A stretch of DNA of 64,000 bases from Streptomyces hygroscopicus subsp. hygroscopicus (GCF_030269125.1 NZ_BSSM01000017.1:62001-126000); one strand, 5' to 3'. Counted from the stretch's first letter, positions 16,030 to 24,670 are shown. Numbers and translations: made by a program. The notes: generated from the letters alone by a model not told the origin.

Positions 16030-16995
16030 TCAGCGGAGCCGGTCGAGGGCTGCCTGGAAGGCGGCGGCGTGCCGGGCCTCGTCCGCGGCGGTGCTGCGGA
16101 AGTAGGCGGCGGCCGCCGTGTCGTGGACCGCCTCCGCCCGACGGGCGAACCCGGGGTAGACGGCGGTCGCCTCGGAGCGCTCTCCGGTCACCGCCCTGCT
16201 CAGGTTCTGCCTCGTGGTCCGCACCAGTCCCGCCAGGACCGCCTCGCCGGCGAAGTGCTCGTGCAGCTCCACCGCGGCCGTCCCTTCCCACAGCCGGGCC
16301 AGTGCGGGTGCGCCGGTCCGCTTCGCCTGCGCCGCGAACAGCGTGTACTTGGCGTAGGCCAGGGCCTCGCCGTGCATCGCGGTGTCCAGGTTGGTCCTCG
16401 TGCGGGCGGCGCGCACCTTCGGCGGCCCGGCGGACACCGGCACCGTCGTGGCGGTGGGCGGCGCCGGAACGGTGCCGTGGCCGGAGGTCACGACGGTGAG
16501 GGCCGTGCGGAAGGCATCCCGGTGGCGGCCCTCGTCCGCGGCGAGCTCCGTGAACAGTTCGGCGGCCTTCGTGTCCCCGTCCTGCCGGGCCTGGGCCGCG
16601 AAGCCCCGGTACATGACCTGGTGCTCGTACGACTCCCCCTGGATGGCCGCGCGCAGGTCGGCGGCGTTCGTGCCGACCACGCCGGCCAGCGTGGCCGCCT
16701 CGCGCAGATGCTCGTCCAGCTCGGTCCGCGCCGCGGTCCGGAAGAGCCGTCCGGCGGCGGGGTGGGCCGCGCCGTCGGCCTGGGCGCCGAAGAGGCCGTA
16801 GGAGGCGTAGGCGAACGCCTCGCCCTGCATGGCGGTGGTCAGGTCAGCGAGCGTCCGCGCTCCCATGGCGCGGGCGGCGCGAACCTCGGGGCGGGGGCCT
16901 GCCGGGCCGGCGACGGCCAGGGCGGAGACCGTTTGCGATGCCGCGGTCAGCGCGCACAGACCGATCAGGAGCGTACGTATCGAGTGGCGGAACAC
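16030..16995 (-). CDS. Secreted protein with two ferritin-like (rubrerythrin-type) domains
   Basis: 321 aa. GTG at 16995 chosen because GGAGGAGG precedes it by five or six bases. A Sec-type signal peptide (FRHSIRTLLIGLCALTAASQTVSALAVA) leads into two similar halves. Each has rubrerythrin-like carboxylate/His pairs: GEAFAYASY, ELDEH, GESYEHQ, DEGRHRDAF in the first half, and GEALAYAKY, ELHEH, GERSEA, DEARHAAAF in the second. This predicts two di-iron or similar metal centres outside the cytoplasm. The rubredoxin domain of classical rubrerythrin is absent. A role in extracytoplasmic iron handling or peroxide defence is inferred. Confidence 0.75.
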   Translation of the reverse strand: MFRHSIRTLLIGLCALTAASQTVSALAVAGPAGPRPEVRAARAMGARTLADLTTAMQGEAFAYASYGLFGAQADGAAHPAAGRLFRTAARTELDEHLREAATLAGVVGTNAADLRAAIQGESYEHQVMYRGFAAQARQDGDTKAAELFTELAADEGRHRDAFRTALTVVTSGHGTVPAPPTATTVPVSAGPPKVRAARTRTNLDTAMHGEALAYAKYTLFAAQAKRTGAPALARLWEGTAAVELHEHFAGEAVLAGLVRTTRQNLSRAVTGERSEATAVYPGFARRAEAVHDTAAAAYFRSTAADEARHAAAFQAALDRLR

Positions 16996-17293
16996 GACTT
17001 CCTCCTCCGGGGGCCTTCCGGGTGACGGCACCCCTCCTCATACGACCCGTCCGGGCGGGTCCACGCCCTGTCTGCTCCGCCTTCCGGGTGATGACCGAAC
17101 GTGACCAGGTTCAGGGCGGGGCGCCGCGGCGGCGGTGTCGCGTCGTCCGGGAGCCGGTGCCGACCCGGTCCGGCGCCGGTGCCCCGAGAAGTCGCCGGAG
17201 GCCTCGGTCCCCTGCGCCGCCCGGCACGGTGGCGGAGGATGGACGGGAGCCGGGCAGGGCGAACGCACGGACGGCGAGGCGAGGAGGCGCGGC

Positions 17294-18172
17294 ATGGCGA
17301 AACCGGTCGTCGTGGGAGTCGACGGCTCACCGTCCAGCCTGGACGCGGTCGAGGCGGCGGCACGCGAGGCGGTGCTCAGCGGGGTCGGCCTGCGGTTGGT
17401 GCACGCCTTCGGGTGGCCGTCGATCCATCCGCCGTCCGGCGGGCCTCCTTGGGATCCCGCCCGAGCGGGGGTGCGCGAACTGGTGGACGGCACCCTGGCC
17501 GAGGCCGAACATAGGGCGCGCGAGGCCGCCCCGCGTGTGGACATCGCCCGGGAGGTGCCCGTCGGCGAGCCGCTGATGGTGCTGGAGATCGAGTCGCGCA
17601 CCGCCTCGCTCGTCGTGGTGGGCAGCCGCGGGCTCAGCGGGTTCGGCAGCCTGCTCCTCGGTTCCACCGCCGTGCACCTGGCCGCCTACGGCCACTGCCC
17701 GGTGCTGGTGGTGCGGGGCAGGCCGGACCCGACCGGCCCCGTGCTGCTGGCGGTGGACGGCTCCCCGGCCGGCGAACGCGCCGTCGAGTTCGCCTTCGCC
17801 GAGGCGTCGATGCGCGGGGCCGACCTGCTGGCCCTGCACGTGTGGAACACCCGGAGCGAACGGGCGTACGAGGGGCCGGGCGACTCGCTGAACCTGGTGG
17901 TCGACATCGATCGGCTCCGCGAGGAGCAGCAGCGGTTGCTGGACGAGACCCTGGCCCCGTGGCAGGCGCGGTACCCACAGGTCGCGGTGGAGCGGCGCCT
18001 GGCGCGCTCGCGGATCCGCGCGGCGCTGATCGAGGCGAGCCGCGACGCACAGCTGGTCGTGTGCGGCGCCCGCGGGCGCGGCGGCTTCGCCGGCCTGCTC
18101 CTCGGCTCGGTCAGCCAGGCCCTGCTGCATCACGCGCACTGCTCCGTCGTGGTGGTCCGCGGCAGGGAGTGA
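17294..18172 (+). CDS. Tandem universal stress protein (UspA family)
   Basis: 292 aa with two Usp domains. The first begins VVVGVDGSPSSLDAV and ends GSRGLSGFGSLLLGSTAVHLAAYGHCPVLVV; the second begins VLLAVDGSPAGERAV and ends GARGRGGFAGLLLGSVSQALLHHAHCSVVVV. Both carry the ATP-binding G-x2-G-x9-G(S/T) motif. ATG at 17294 preceded by gaggagg at 17281-17287. Divergent from the ferritin-like gene across about 300 bp. Tandem Usp proteins of this type are often part of hypoxia or dormancy regulons in actinobacteria, but no clear regulator site was found. Confidence 0.92.
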   Translation: MAKPVVVGVDGSPSSLDAVEAAAREAVLSGVGLRLVHAFGWPSIHPPSGGPPWDPARAGVRELVDGTLAEAEHRAREAAPRVDIAREVPVGEPLMVLEIESRTASLVVVGSRGLSGFGSLLLGSTAVHLAAYGHCPVLVVRGRPDPTGPVLLAVDGSPAGERAVEFAFAEASMRGADLLALHVWNTRSERAYEGPGDSLNLVVDIDRLREEQQRLLDETLAPWQARYPQVAVERRLARSRIRAALIEASRDAQLVVCGARGRGGFAGLLLGSVSQALLHHAHCSVVVVRGRE

Positions 18173-18409
18173 GCACCGCTTCCCGCCTGCCGGTCGCCTC
18201 CTCACCCGACCGGGCTCGCCGGTGGCTCCCGCACCACGGGGTGAGGCACTCGTCGCCGTCGGCCACGCGGCCGAACAGGCGCCCGCGACCCGCCGCGGCG
18301 GCCGGGCACGGGCCGCCGCGCGGGCCCCGCCGGGACGCGCGGTCACTCGCACGGGCTGAGACCACCCCGGGTGCGGGAGGCCGTCGTCTCCGGCGGGAAG
18401 GGCGAGGAC

Positions 18410-19345
18410 ATGACGTGGTTCGTGACGCTCCTCGGCGTCGCCCTCGTGATGGCCATCCTGCGGGACGTGTTCCACACCATCTGGCACCCGACCCGCCACG
18501 GTGGCCTGAGCAGGCTCGTGATGACCGGGTTGTGGCGGCTGTCCTCGCGCCTGAGCGTCCGGTGGCGCGCGGCCGGGCTCGCCGGCCCCATGGGCATGGT
18601 CTGCGTCGTCGCGGTGTGGGCGCTGACCGTGGCCGTGGGGTGGGCCCTGGTCTACTGGCCGCACATGCCGGAGAGTTTCGCGTACTCCTCGAAACTCGTC
18701 GCGGCCGAGCACGCGGGGCCGGTGGACGCGCTGTACGTCTCCCTGGTCACGCTCTCCACCCTCGGCTTCGGGGACATCGCGCCGGCCACGGGCTGGCTGC
18801 GCGTCGCCGGCCCGCTGGAGGCGCTCGTCGGCTTCGCCCTGCTGTCGGCGACCGTGTCGTGGATCCTCGGCATCTACCCGGCCCTGGCCCGTCGCCGCAC
18901 CTTCGCGCTGCGCCTGTCCCACGTGCGTCGCGGCGGGGTGACCTCCGAGGCGCTCGACTCGGACGGGGGCGCGGCCCTGCTGGACAGTCTGGCCTCGGCC
19001 GTCTCGGTGATCACGGTCGACTTCCTCCAGTACGCCGAGTCGTACTACTTCTACGACGGCGACGAGAACACCTCGCTGCCCCGGCAGATCGGCCATGCCG
19101 CCGACCTCGCGGAGCGGGCGGCCGGCGCCCGCCATCCCGATGTCCGGCTCTCCGCCGCGGTGCTCCGCAGGGCGCTGGACGATCTGGCGGTCATCCTGGA
19201 CGAGCGCTTCCTGCACACCGGGGCGGCCACGGCCGGCGTCTTCGCGACCTACGCCTGCGACCACGGGGACCGCGGGGGTGCCGGGCCCGCCCGCCCGGAC
19301 GGACCGGACCCGTCCTCCCCCGGCGGTGCGCCGCGGCGCCCCTGA
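18410..19345 (+). CDS. Ion-channel-family membrane protein (K+-channel pore domain)
   Basis: 311 aa. One or two N-terminal helices, then the pore unit: helix WALTVAVGWALVYW, pore loop with filter TLGFGDI (compare TVGYGD of potassium channels), and a following helix (GPLEALVGFALLSATVSWILGI). The cytoplasmic C-terminal half is about 150 residues without a recognisable RCK domain and ends in a Pro/Gly-rich tail. ATG at 18410 preceded by ggcgagg; an in-frame GTG at 18371 is possible. The F in the filter suggests altered selectivity or conductance. Confidence 0.8.
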   Translation: MTWFVTLLGVALVMAILRDVFHTIWHPTRHGGLSRLVMTGLWRLSSRLSVRWRAAGLAGPMGMVCVVAVWALTVAVGWALVYWPHMPESFAYSSKLVAAEHAGPVDALYVSLVTLSTLGFGDIAPATGWLRVAGPLEALVGFALLSATVSWILGIYPALARRRTFALRLSHVRRGGVTSEALDSDGGAALLDSLASAVSVITVDFLQYAESYYFYDGDENTSLPRQIGHAADLAERAAGARHPDVRLSAAVLRRALDDLAVILDERFLHTGAATAGVFATYACDHGDRGGAGPARPDGPDPSSPGGAPRRP

Positions 19346-19487
19346 ACGCGGCCGGCCGTCCGTTCCGGGACGGCCCCCGCGCCGGACGAGGGGTGCCTCG
19401 CCGCGCGCGGCACGGAGTCCTCGTCGGCACCGCTCCCCCCTCATGGGCGGCCGGGCCCGGACGCCGGGGCCGGCAGGCTCGGGGAAC

Positions 19488-19521
19488 GGGGGCACGCGCC
19501 GGGCGGCCGGCGCGTGCCCCC
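19488..19521. terminator. Bidirectional terminator between convergent genes
   Basis: Perfect 13-bp stem GGGGGCACGCGCC (19488-19500) / GGCGCGTGCCCCC (19509-19521) with an 8-nt loop, placed between the end of the channel gene and the end of the minus-strand sensor kinase at 19525. Confidence 0.75.
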
Positions 19522-19524
19522 GCC

Positions 19525-20901
19525 TCAGCACGCGATGTCGAGGGTGACGACGGCCCCCGGCGAGATGTTCCCGGCGCGTGCGGTGCCGCCGTGGGAGGCG
19601 GCGACCGCCGCGGCCAGGGCGAGGCCGAGGCCGGTGCCGGAGGTGGTGCGGCTGGACTCGGCGCGGGTGAAGCGGTCGAAGGCGTGCGCGAGGAAGTCGG
19701 GCGGGAAGCCGGGGCCCTCGTCGGACACCGACAGGCGCAGTCGTCCGCCACGGGCGACGGCGCGCAGCCGGATCGCGCCGGTCCCGTGGCGCAGGGCGTT
19801 GTCCAGCAGGGTCCCGACGGCCGGCTCCAGCCACCGCGGGTCGACCTCGACGGTGGTCTCCTGGCCGCACTCGACCTCGAACGCGCGTCCGTCGCGCTCG
19901 GCGGCGCCGCGGTAGGGGGCGGAGGCGTCGTCGAGGAAGCGGGCCAGCTCGACCGGGGCGCGCTGGATGTGCTCGCCGCTCGCGAGCTGTTCCAGGTCGA
20001 GGAGGGCGTTGGCGAGGGTGACCAGGCGGCCGACCTCGGTGTCGACCGAGCGCAGGGTCTCGGTGAGCTCCTCGGTGGTGCGCGGGCGGTGCAGGGCGAC
20101 GTCGAGTTCGGCCCGCATCAGGGTGAGCGGGGTGCGCAGTTCGTGGCTGGCGTCGGCGATGAACTGGTGCTCGCGGGCGCTGGCGGCGGCCAGCTGGTCG
20201 AGCATGTGGTTGAGGGTGTGGCCGAGGCGGGTGATCTCGTCGTCGCGGTCGGCGGGCACGTCCAGGCGCAGGTCCTGGGCGCCGTCGGCGAAGGTGGCGG
20301 CACCGCGGCGGTAGCGCTCCACGGGACGCAGGGCGGCGCGGGCGGTGCGGTAACCGACGTAGGACGCGGCGATCAGCGTCAGCCCGGAGGCGAAGGCGAG
20401 CTGGCCGAGGAGTTCGCGCAGCGCCTCGTCGCGGTGGCCGCGCCGGACGGCCGCGACCACGATCCGCGCCTGTCCGGCGGTGGTGACGCGCCGGGCCTGG
20501 AGGCGCAGGGTGCCCGAGGTGATGGGCAGCAGGGGGCCGACGTCGTGCCGCACCGTCCGCCCGCCTGCGGCCGCGGAGAGTTCGGCGGCGGTGAGGAGCC
20601 GCCGGTGGCGCACGGCGTCGCTGGAACCCAGGACGCGGCCCCGCTCGTCGAGGACCTGGTGGAGGCTTCCACTGGGGCCGGGCGGCAGGGGGGTGCCGGT
20701 GCGGACGGCCTGGTCCAGGCTGTGCCGGTAGGTGGTCAGGTCGTCGTCGAGCTGCTGGTCGAGGGCCGTCTGGACCCGCCAGTAGACCAGGCCGGCGGCA
20801 CCCGCGAGGACCATGGACATGGTCAGGGCGACGGCCAGCACGAGGCGGGCCACGACGGGCAGGCGCCTGAACCACGTCCACAGGCGTCCGGCCCCTCTCA
20901 C
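19525..20901 (-). CDS. Two-component sensor histidine kinase
   Basis: 458 aa with two transmembrane helices (about residues 19-41 and 167-190) around a sensor region of about 120 residues. HAMP, then HisKA with ADASHELRTPLTLM, N-box VGTLLDNALRHGTG, and G-boxes DEGPGFP and SGTGLGLALAAAV. GTG start overlaps the response-regulator stop (GTGA at 20898-20901). Divergent to the polyphosphate operon, which it may control. Confidence 0.93.
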   Translation of the reverse strand: MRGAGRLWTWFRRLPVVARLVLAVALTMSMVLAGAAGLVYWRVQTALDQQLDDDLTTYRHSLDQAVRTGTPLPPGPSGSLHQVLDERGRVLGSSDAVRHRRLLTAAELSAAAGGRTVRHDVGPLLPITSGTLRLQARRVTTAGQARIVVAAVRRGHRDEALRELLGQLAFASGLTLIAASYVGYRTARAALRPVERYRRGAATFADGAQDLRLDVPADRDDEITRLGHTLNHMLDQLAAASAREHQFIADASHELRTPLTLMRAELDVALHRPRTTEELTETLRSVDTEVGRLVTLANALLDLEQLASGEHIQRAPVELARFLDDASAPYRGAAERDGRAFEVECGQETTVEVDPRWLEPAVGTLLDNALRHGTGAIRLRAVARGGRLRLSVSDEGPGFPPDFLAHAFDRFTRAESSRTTSGTGLGLALAAAVAASHGGTARAGNISPGAVVTLDIAC

Positions 20902-21569
20902 GAGGCGGTCTCCAGCCGGTAGCCGCGTCCGCGCAGTGTCGTGATGGTCGTACGACCGAAGGCCCGGTCGGCCTTGGCGCGCACCTTGGACACGTGCACG
21001 TCGATGGCGTTGCTGCGCAGGTCGGTCTCGCCGTCCCAGACCTCGTCGAGCAGCTGGAGGCGCGAGACGACCCGGCCGGCGTTCTCCATGAGCACCCGCA
21101 GTACGGCGAACTCCCGCCGGGACAGGTCGAGTTCGCTGTCCGCACGCCAGGCACGCTGCTGTTCGGGGTCGAGGACGAGGTCGCCGACCCGCAGGCGGCC
21201 GGCGGTGTCGGGGCGGCGCCGGGATATCGCGCGCAGCCGGGCGAGCAACTCCTCCATGGCGAAGGGCTTGACCATGTAGTCGTCGGCGCCGGCGTCCAGG
21301 CCGGCGACGCGCTCGCTGATCGCCCCGCGCGCGGTGAGCAGGATGACGGGCACGTCGATGCCCTCCTCACGCAGGGTGCGGCACACCTCGATGCCGTCGA
21401 GGCCGGGCAGCATCACGTCCAGGAGTACGCCGTCGACCCGCGGGTCGCGGGCCGCGGCCAGGCCGGAGGTGCCGTCGTAGCGGCCCTCGGCGGTGTGTCC
21501 GGACTCGGTCAGGTAGCGGACGACCAGATCGGTCAGGCGGGTCTCGTCGTCGACGACCAGGCAGTGCAT
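20898..21569 (-). CDS. OmpR-family response regulator
   Basis: 223 aa. Receiver with VVDDE, phospho-Asp in GVLLDVMLPGLDG and KPF; winged-helix output with DLSRREFAVLRVLMENAGRVVSRLQLLDEVW and IDVHVSKVRAKAD. First gene of the two-component pair, 151 bp from the divergent DUF4956 gene. An 11-bp-spaced direct repeat in that gap (21618-21634) has the geometry bound by OmpR-type regulators. Confidence 0.94.
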   Translation of the reverse strand: MHCLVVDDETRLTDLVVRYLTESGHTAEGRYDGTSGLAAARDPRVDGVLLDVMLPGLDGIEVCRTLREEGIDVPVILLTARGAISERVAGLDAGADDYMVKPFAMEELLARLRAISRRRPDTAGRLRVGDLVLDPEQQRAWRADSELDLSRREFAVLRVLMENAGRVVSRLQLLDEVWDGETDLRSNAIDVHVSKVRAKADRAFGRTTITTLRGRGYRLETAS

Positions 21570-21617
21570 GCCGGGCAGACTAGCCGCCCCCCGGGCACGG
21601 CCGGCCGGCTGGAAGCC

Positions 21618-21634
21618 TTCATGGTCTGTTCATG
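21618..21634. promoter_or_regulatory. Direct repeat TTCATG-N5-TTCATG, putative OmpR-type or PHO-box site
   Basis: Two TTCATG units start exactly 11 bp apart in the divergent intergenic region between the response regulator and the polyphosphate operon. Streptomyces PhoP boxes are 11-nt direct repeats built around GTTCA, and the second unit here reads GTTCATG. Candidate binding site for PhoP or for the local response regulator. Confidence 0.45.
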
Positions 21635-21720
21635 TGAAATCCCTACTGTCCCTCCGGTCGCGGTGCTCCGCGGACCGCGACCGGTCCGCCGTCCGACGTG
21701 TCGCGGCGGAAGGAACAGCC

Positions 21721-22374
21721 ATGCACGCACTGGTGCTCGCCACCAAGGGCATCACCCACCACATCGCGGTCACCGACCTGCTGACCCGCGGCGGTCTCGA
21801 TGTCATCGCCCTGCTGATCCTGGTCGGCCGGCTCTACCGGCGCCGCCCGAGCGCCCCGGCGATGCCGTTGGTGCTGACCACGCTGAACGTCGGCCTGTTC
21901 GCCGCGATGAGCGTCATCAGCGCCGGCAAGTTCCCGGCGGGGGTCGGCTTCGGACTGTTCGGCATCCTCTCCCTGGTCCGCCTGCGCAGCGCGGCCTTCA
22001 CCCTGCGCGATGTCGCGTACACCTTCGTCACGCTGGTGATCGCGCTGTGCACGGGCCTGCCGCAGCGTCAGATGTGGCTCGTCGTCGCTCTGGACGCCGT
22101 GGTACTGGTGGCGGTGCTCATGGTCGACGACCCCGCGTCGTACGGGCCCCCGGCCCGGACGGTGAAGCTCACCCTCGACCGGATCTACCCGGACGACTCC
22201 GCGATCGCCGGGGACGTGGCCCTCCGCTTCGGCCGGGCGCCGCTGTCCGTCGTCGTGGACGAGGTGGACTACGTCCGCGAGACCACCCGGGTCTCCGCCC
22301 GCTATCCGGTCGGGCCGCAGGAGCCCGCCATCGCCTCGGACCCCGAGCCGCGTGAACCGGTGACGGCGCCGTGA
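21721..22374 (+). CDS. DUF4956 membrane protein
   Basis: 217 aa with about four transmembrane helices in the first 125 residues (e.g. LDVIALLILVGRLY, TLNVGLFAAMSVISAG, YTFVTLVIALCTGL, MWLVVALDAVVLVAVLMV) and a soluble C-terminal domain. DUF4956 proteins typically neighbour VTC-domain proteins, as here. ATG at 21721 with a ggaagg site. The stop overlaps the VTC gene start by GTGA. Exact role unknown; it may couple polyphosphate synthesis to the membrane. Confidence 0.85.
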   Translation: MHALVLATKGITHHIAVTDLLTRGGLDVIALLILVGRLYRRRPSAPAMPLVLTTLNVGLFAAMSVISAGKFPAGVGFGLFGILSLVRLRSAAFTLRDVAYTFVTLVIALCTGLPQRQMWLVVALDAVVLVAVLMVDDPASYGPPARTVKLTLDRIYPDDSAIAGDVALRFGRAPLSVVVDEVDYVRETTRVSARYPVGPQEPAIASDPEPREPVTAP

Positions 22375-23189
22375 CCCCGGGTTCCCGCCTCGCGGCCGAG
22401 CTGTGCCTGGAGGAGTTGCGCGGCGCGACGCTCGCCGAGGTGGACGCGGCCGCGGCGCTCCAGCACCGGGTCGACCGCAAGTACCTGGTCCCGGTCGACC
22501 GGGCCCGCCGTCTCATCGCCGCCCTCGCCGACAGCCACCACGTCCTCGACCTCGGCGGCCGTCGCACGACCAGCTACCTCAGCACCTACTTCGACACCCC
22601 GGGGCTGGGCGCCTGGCGGGCCCACGTCCAGGGGCGTCGCCGGCGCTGGAAGGTCCGTACCCGCCTCTACGCCGAGGACGGGCTGTGCCGGGTGGAGGTC
22701 AAGACGAAGGACGGCCGCGGCGCCACGGTCAAGCACGCCCTGACGGTCCCGGCAGCCGAGTACGGCGAACTGACCACCGGGGCGGCCGGGTTCGTCGACG
22801 GCGCGCTGGGCCGGGCAGGCGTGTCCGCGAGGTCCGCCGGACTGTCCGCCGCCGCCGAGGTCCGTTACGTACGAGTGGCCCTCGCCGACCTCGACCGCGG
22901 CAGCCGCGTCACCCTCGACGGCACCCTCAGCTGCCACCGCGACGACCGCACGGCCAGGCTCGACCACGGCCACGTCCTGATCGAGACCAAGGGCGGGACG
23001 CGGCCCGCACCCGCCGACCGGCTGCTGCTCGGCATGGGCGTCCGGCCGGTCTCGCTCAGCAAGTACGTCGTCGGCCTGTCCCTGCTCACCCCGGGCCTGC
23101 CCGCCAACGACGTACGCCGCCTCGCGCGCGCCCACTTCACCACCGCGGCGATCCCCGCGCCGCTCCCCGAAAGGATTCCCGCCGCATGA
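22371..23189 (+). CDS. VTC-domain protein, probable polyphosphate polymerase
   Basis: 272 aa cytosolic tunnel-fold protein related to the catalytic domain of yeast Vtc4, which makes polyphosphate from ATP. Features: HRVDRKYLVP near residue 40 (basic, phosphate-binding), TSYLSTYFDTPGL, RRRWKVRTRLY, RVEVKTKDGRGATVKHAL, VLIETKGG (metal-binding Glu) and SLSKYVVGLSLL. These Arg/Lys/Glu residues line the tunnel in the family. GTG start at 22371 overlaps the DUF4956 stop, and its own stop overlaps the phosphatase start. Confidence 0.82.
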   Translation: MTPGSRLAAELCLEELRGATLAEVDAAAALQHRVDRKYLVPVDRARRLIAALADSHHVLDLGGRRTTSYLSTYFDTPGLGAWRAHVQGRRRRWKVRTRLYAEDGLCRVEVKTKDGRGATVKHALTVPAAEYGELTTGAAGFVDGALGRAGVSARSAGLSAAAEVRYVRVALADLDRGSRVTLDGTLSCHRDDRTARLDHGHVLIETKGGTRPAPADRLLLGMGVRPVSLSKYVVGLSLLTPGLPANDVRRLARAHFTTAAIPAPLPERIPAA

Positions 23190-24040
23190 ACGTCCTGCGC
23201 GGTGTCAAATGGCCCTACGCCCTGGTCGCGCTGCTCGCCGTCGGGGCCGTCGCCCTCGGCGCGCTGCGACCGCAGCTGGTCACGACCGTCACCTCCTCGA
23301 AGAAGAAGCCCAGCGCGACGGACAAGATCAAGCAGGACCCGCCGCCCACGCTCTTCACCGACCACGAGATCGCCGCGATCGGCAGGGCGGCGGACGACCA
23401 GCGCGAGAAGGCCGACGCCCTCTTCGCCCAGTGGAGGAGGACGCACGGCACCACGCGCGACGACAAGGCGTTCGCCGCCTGGGCCGCCCGGCAGGTGCCC
23501 GCCCCGCCCACCGCGGCCCAGCGCACCGCCGAACTCCACCAGGACCAGCGGCTCGCCAGGACCCGTACGGCGGCCGGGAAGAGGGCGGCCACCTGGCTGG
23601 AGCTCCACGGCAAGAAGGACGTCTGGAAGCTCTACCTCCACGACCAGCGCGAACTGGTCCCGGCGCGGCAGGGCACGGCCGAGAAGACGGAGCTGAAGGC
23701 GGCCCTGAAGATGGCCAAGACGATCAGCGACCAGGTGGCGGCCAGGGACAAGCAGCCGGCCCCGTACGTCCTGGACCCCACGCTGCGCCCGGACAAGCAC
23801 ATCCAGCCCGGCGGCAAGGGCCCGTACTCCTACCCCTCCCGGCACGCCACCCTCTCGGCCGCCGCCGTCACCTACCTGGGGTCCCTCTCCCCGCACCGGG
23901 CCGAGGAGTACCGCTGGATGCGGGGCGAGGTCCTCTACTCCCGCCTCTACATGGCCGGCCACGTCACCAGCGACATCACCGCCGGCACGCTCCTCGGCGA
24001 CCTGATCGGCGACTACGAACTCACCGTCAGCGGACGCTGA
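23186..24040 (+). CDS. PAP2-superfamily phosphatase, membrane-anchored
   Basis: 284 aa. N-terminal anchor helix (YALVALLAVGAVALGAL), a charged linker of about 150 residues, then the PAP2/vanadium-haloperoxidase-type phosphatase signature: KGPYSYPSRHATLSAAAV (PSRH motif) and SRLYMAGHVTSDITAGTLLGDL (SRxxxxxHxxxD motif). The usual N-terminal KxxxxxxRP motif is partly recognisable (DKHIQPGGKGP region). ATGA overlap with the VTC gene. Probably releases phosphate outside the membrane, opposing or feeding polyphosphate metabolism. Confidence 0.82.
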   Translation: MNVLRGVKWPYALVALLAVGAVALGALRPQLVTTVTSSKKKPSATDKIKQDPPPTLFTDHEIAAIGRAADDQREKADALFAQWRRTHGTTRDDKAFAAWAARQVPAPPTAAQRTAELHQDQRLARTRTAAGKRAATWLELHGKKDVWKLYLHDQRELVPARQGTAEKTELKAALKMAKTISDQVAARDKQPAPYVLDPTLRPDKHIQPGGKGPYSYPSRHATLSAAAVTYLGSLSPHRAEEYRWMRGEVLYSRLYMAGHVTSDITAGTLLGDLIGDYELTVSGR

Positions 24041-24046
24041 CGCACC

Positions 24047-24087
24047 CCCCGGTGGCCGGACGAGCGGACTTCGGCCGCCGACCGGGG
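24047..24087. terminator. Hairpin terminator after the polyphosphate operon
   Basis: CCCCGGT (24047-24053) pairs with ACCGGGG (24081-24087), with an inner GGCCG/CGGCC pair, just past the PAP2 stop. Confidence 0.45.
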
Positions 24088-24096
24088 AGTCCCCGT

Positions 24097-24466
24097 GTGA
24101 GCGAACCGACCGTCCGGGACACGTCGTCGTGGGCGCGGCGGGTGCCGCCCCCGACGTCGGCGAGCTGATCACCGCTGCCCTGGCGACCTGGGACGTCGGT
24201 ATCGTCACCACCCCGCGGGGCCTCCGCTTCATCGACGCGCGGGCGGTCGAGGCGGCAGGGGCATCCCGACGGCGGCGCTGCCCTACCCGGACTCCGCCCA
24301 GGCCGCCCAGCCCGCCTACCGGGGGAGCCTGAACCGGCTGCCGGGGATCGGCGTGCTGCTCGGCTCGTGCGCACCGCACCGGCCGGAGACCGGCGGAGGC
24401 GCGGACCGCTTCCGCCGGGACGAGGCCCTGGACCTGCTGGAACCGCTGGTCGGCTTTGTACGGTGA
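24097..24466 (+). pseudogene. Broken flavoprotein gene (HFCD type) with frameshifts and internal deletion
   Basis: Fragments of a flavoprotein closely similar to the intact gene at 43598-44143. After a start-like GTG (24097) a frameshift leads into HVVVGAAGAAPDVGELITAA and DVGIVTTPRGLRFIDARAVEA. The sequence then jumps directly to IPTAALPYPDSAQAAQPAYRG and GSCAPHRPETGGGADRF, so about 65 central residues are missing; the stop is at 24464-24466. The matching pieces in the intact copy include DVGKLITAAHERHWDVGVIATPQ (order preserved). It lies just outside the left attachment site and looks like the leftover of an earlier element. Confidence 0.75.
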
Positions 24467-24551
24467 CACACCGTGAGGCGGCCGGTGACGTCTTCAGACA
24501 ACGACACGCTCCGGCGCGGGAGGCCCGACGTCCCTCCCAGGAACTGGCGGA

Positions 24552-24573
24552 GGCGGGACCCGAAGGCCCCGCC
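24552..24573 (-). terminator. UUCG-loop terminator on the chromosomal side of the left att site
   Basis: On the minus strand GGCGGGGCC-TTCG-GGTCCCGCC forms a 9-bp stem with one G-U pair and a stable UUCG tetraloop. A very similar hairpin follows the target gene on the right at 50743-50766. This left copy is probably the original chromosomal terminator of the target gene. Confidence 0.7.
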
Positions 24574-24595
24574 TCGACGCACCGGAACCCGGGTA

Positions 24596-24634
24596 TCAGG
24601 GCCACACCAGGCAGTACGCCTGATGCCCCGCCTC
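24596..24634. repeat. Left attachment site (attL), 39-bp direct repeat
   Basis: The 39 bases from tcagggccacaccagg to ccccgcctc are identical to 50787-50825. They contain the stop codon and last codons of the target gene. Together the two copies bound about 26.2 kb carrying integrase, mobilisation and cargo genes. Confidence 0.85.
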
Positions 24635-24670
24635 GTGCAGCCGATGGCTGAAGTCCTGCCATTCGTGCAG
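24596..24670 (-). pseudogene. Duplicated 3' end of the integration target gene
   Basis: Minus-strand translation gives the 24-codon tail LHEW...AYCLVWP plus stop, the same 24 residues as the end of the intact gene at 50787-51218, but with synonymous differences outside the 39-bp identity. This is the element-borne attP segment left behind after integration. It has no start and no upstream sequence. Confidence 0.85.

Noticed and set aside
17327..21370. Minus-strand open frame of 1347 codons
   Set aside because: Runs across the universal stress protein, channel and two-component genes in a wrong frame; no domain, high-GC artefact.
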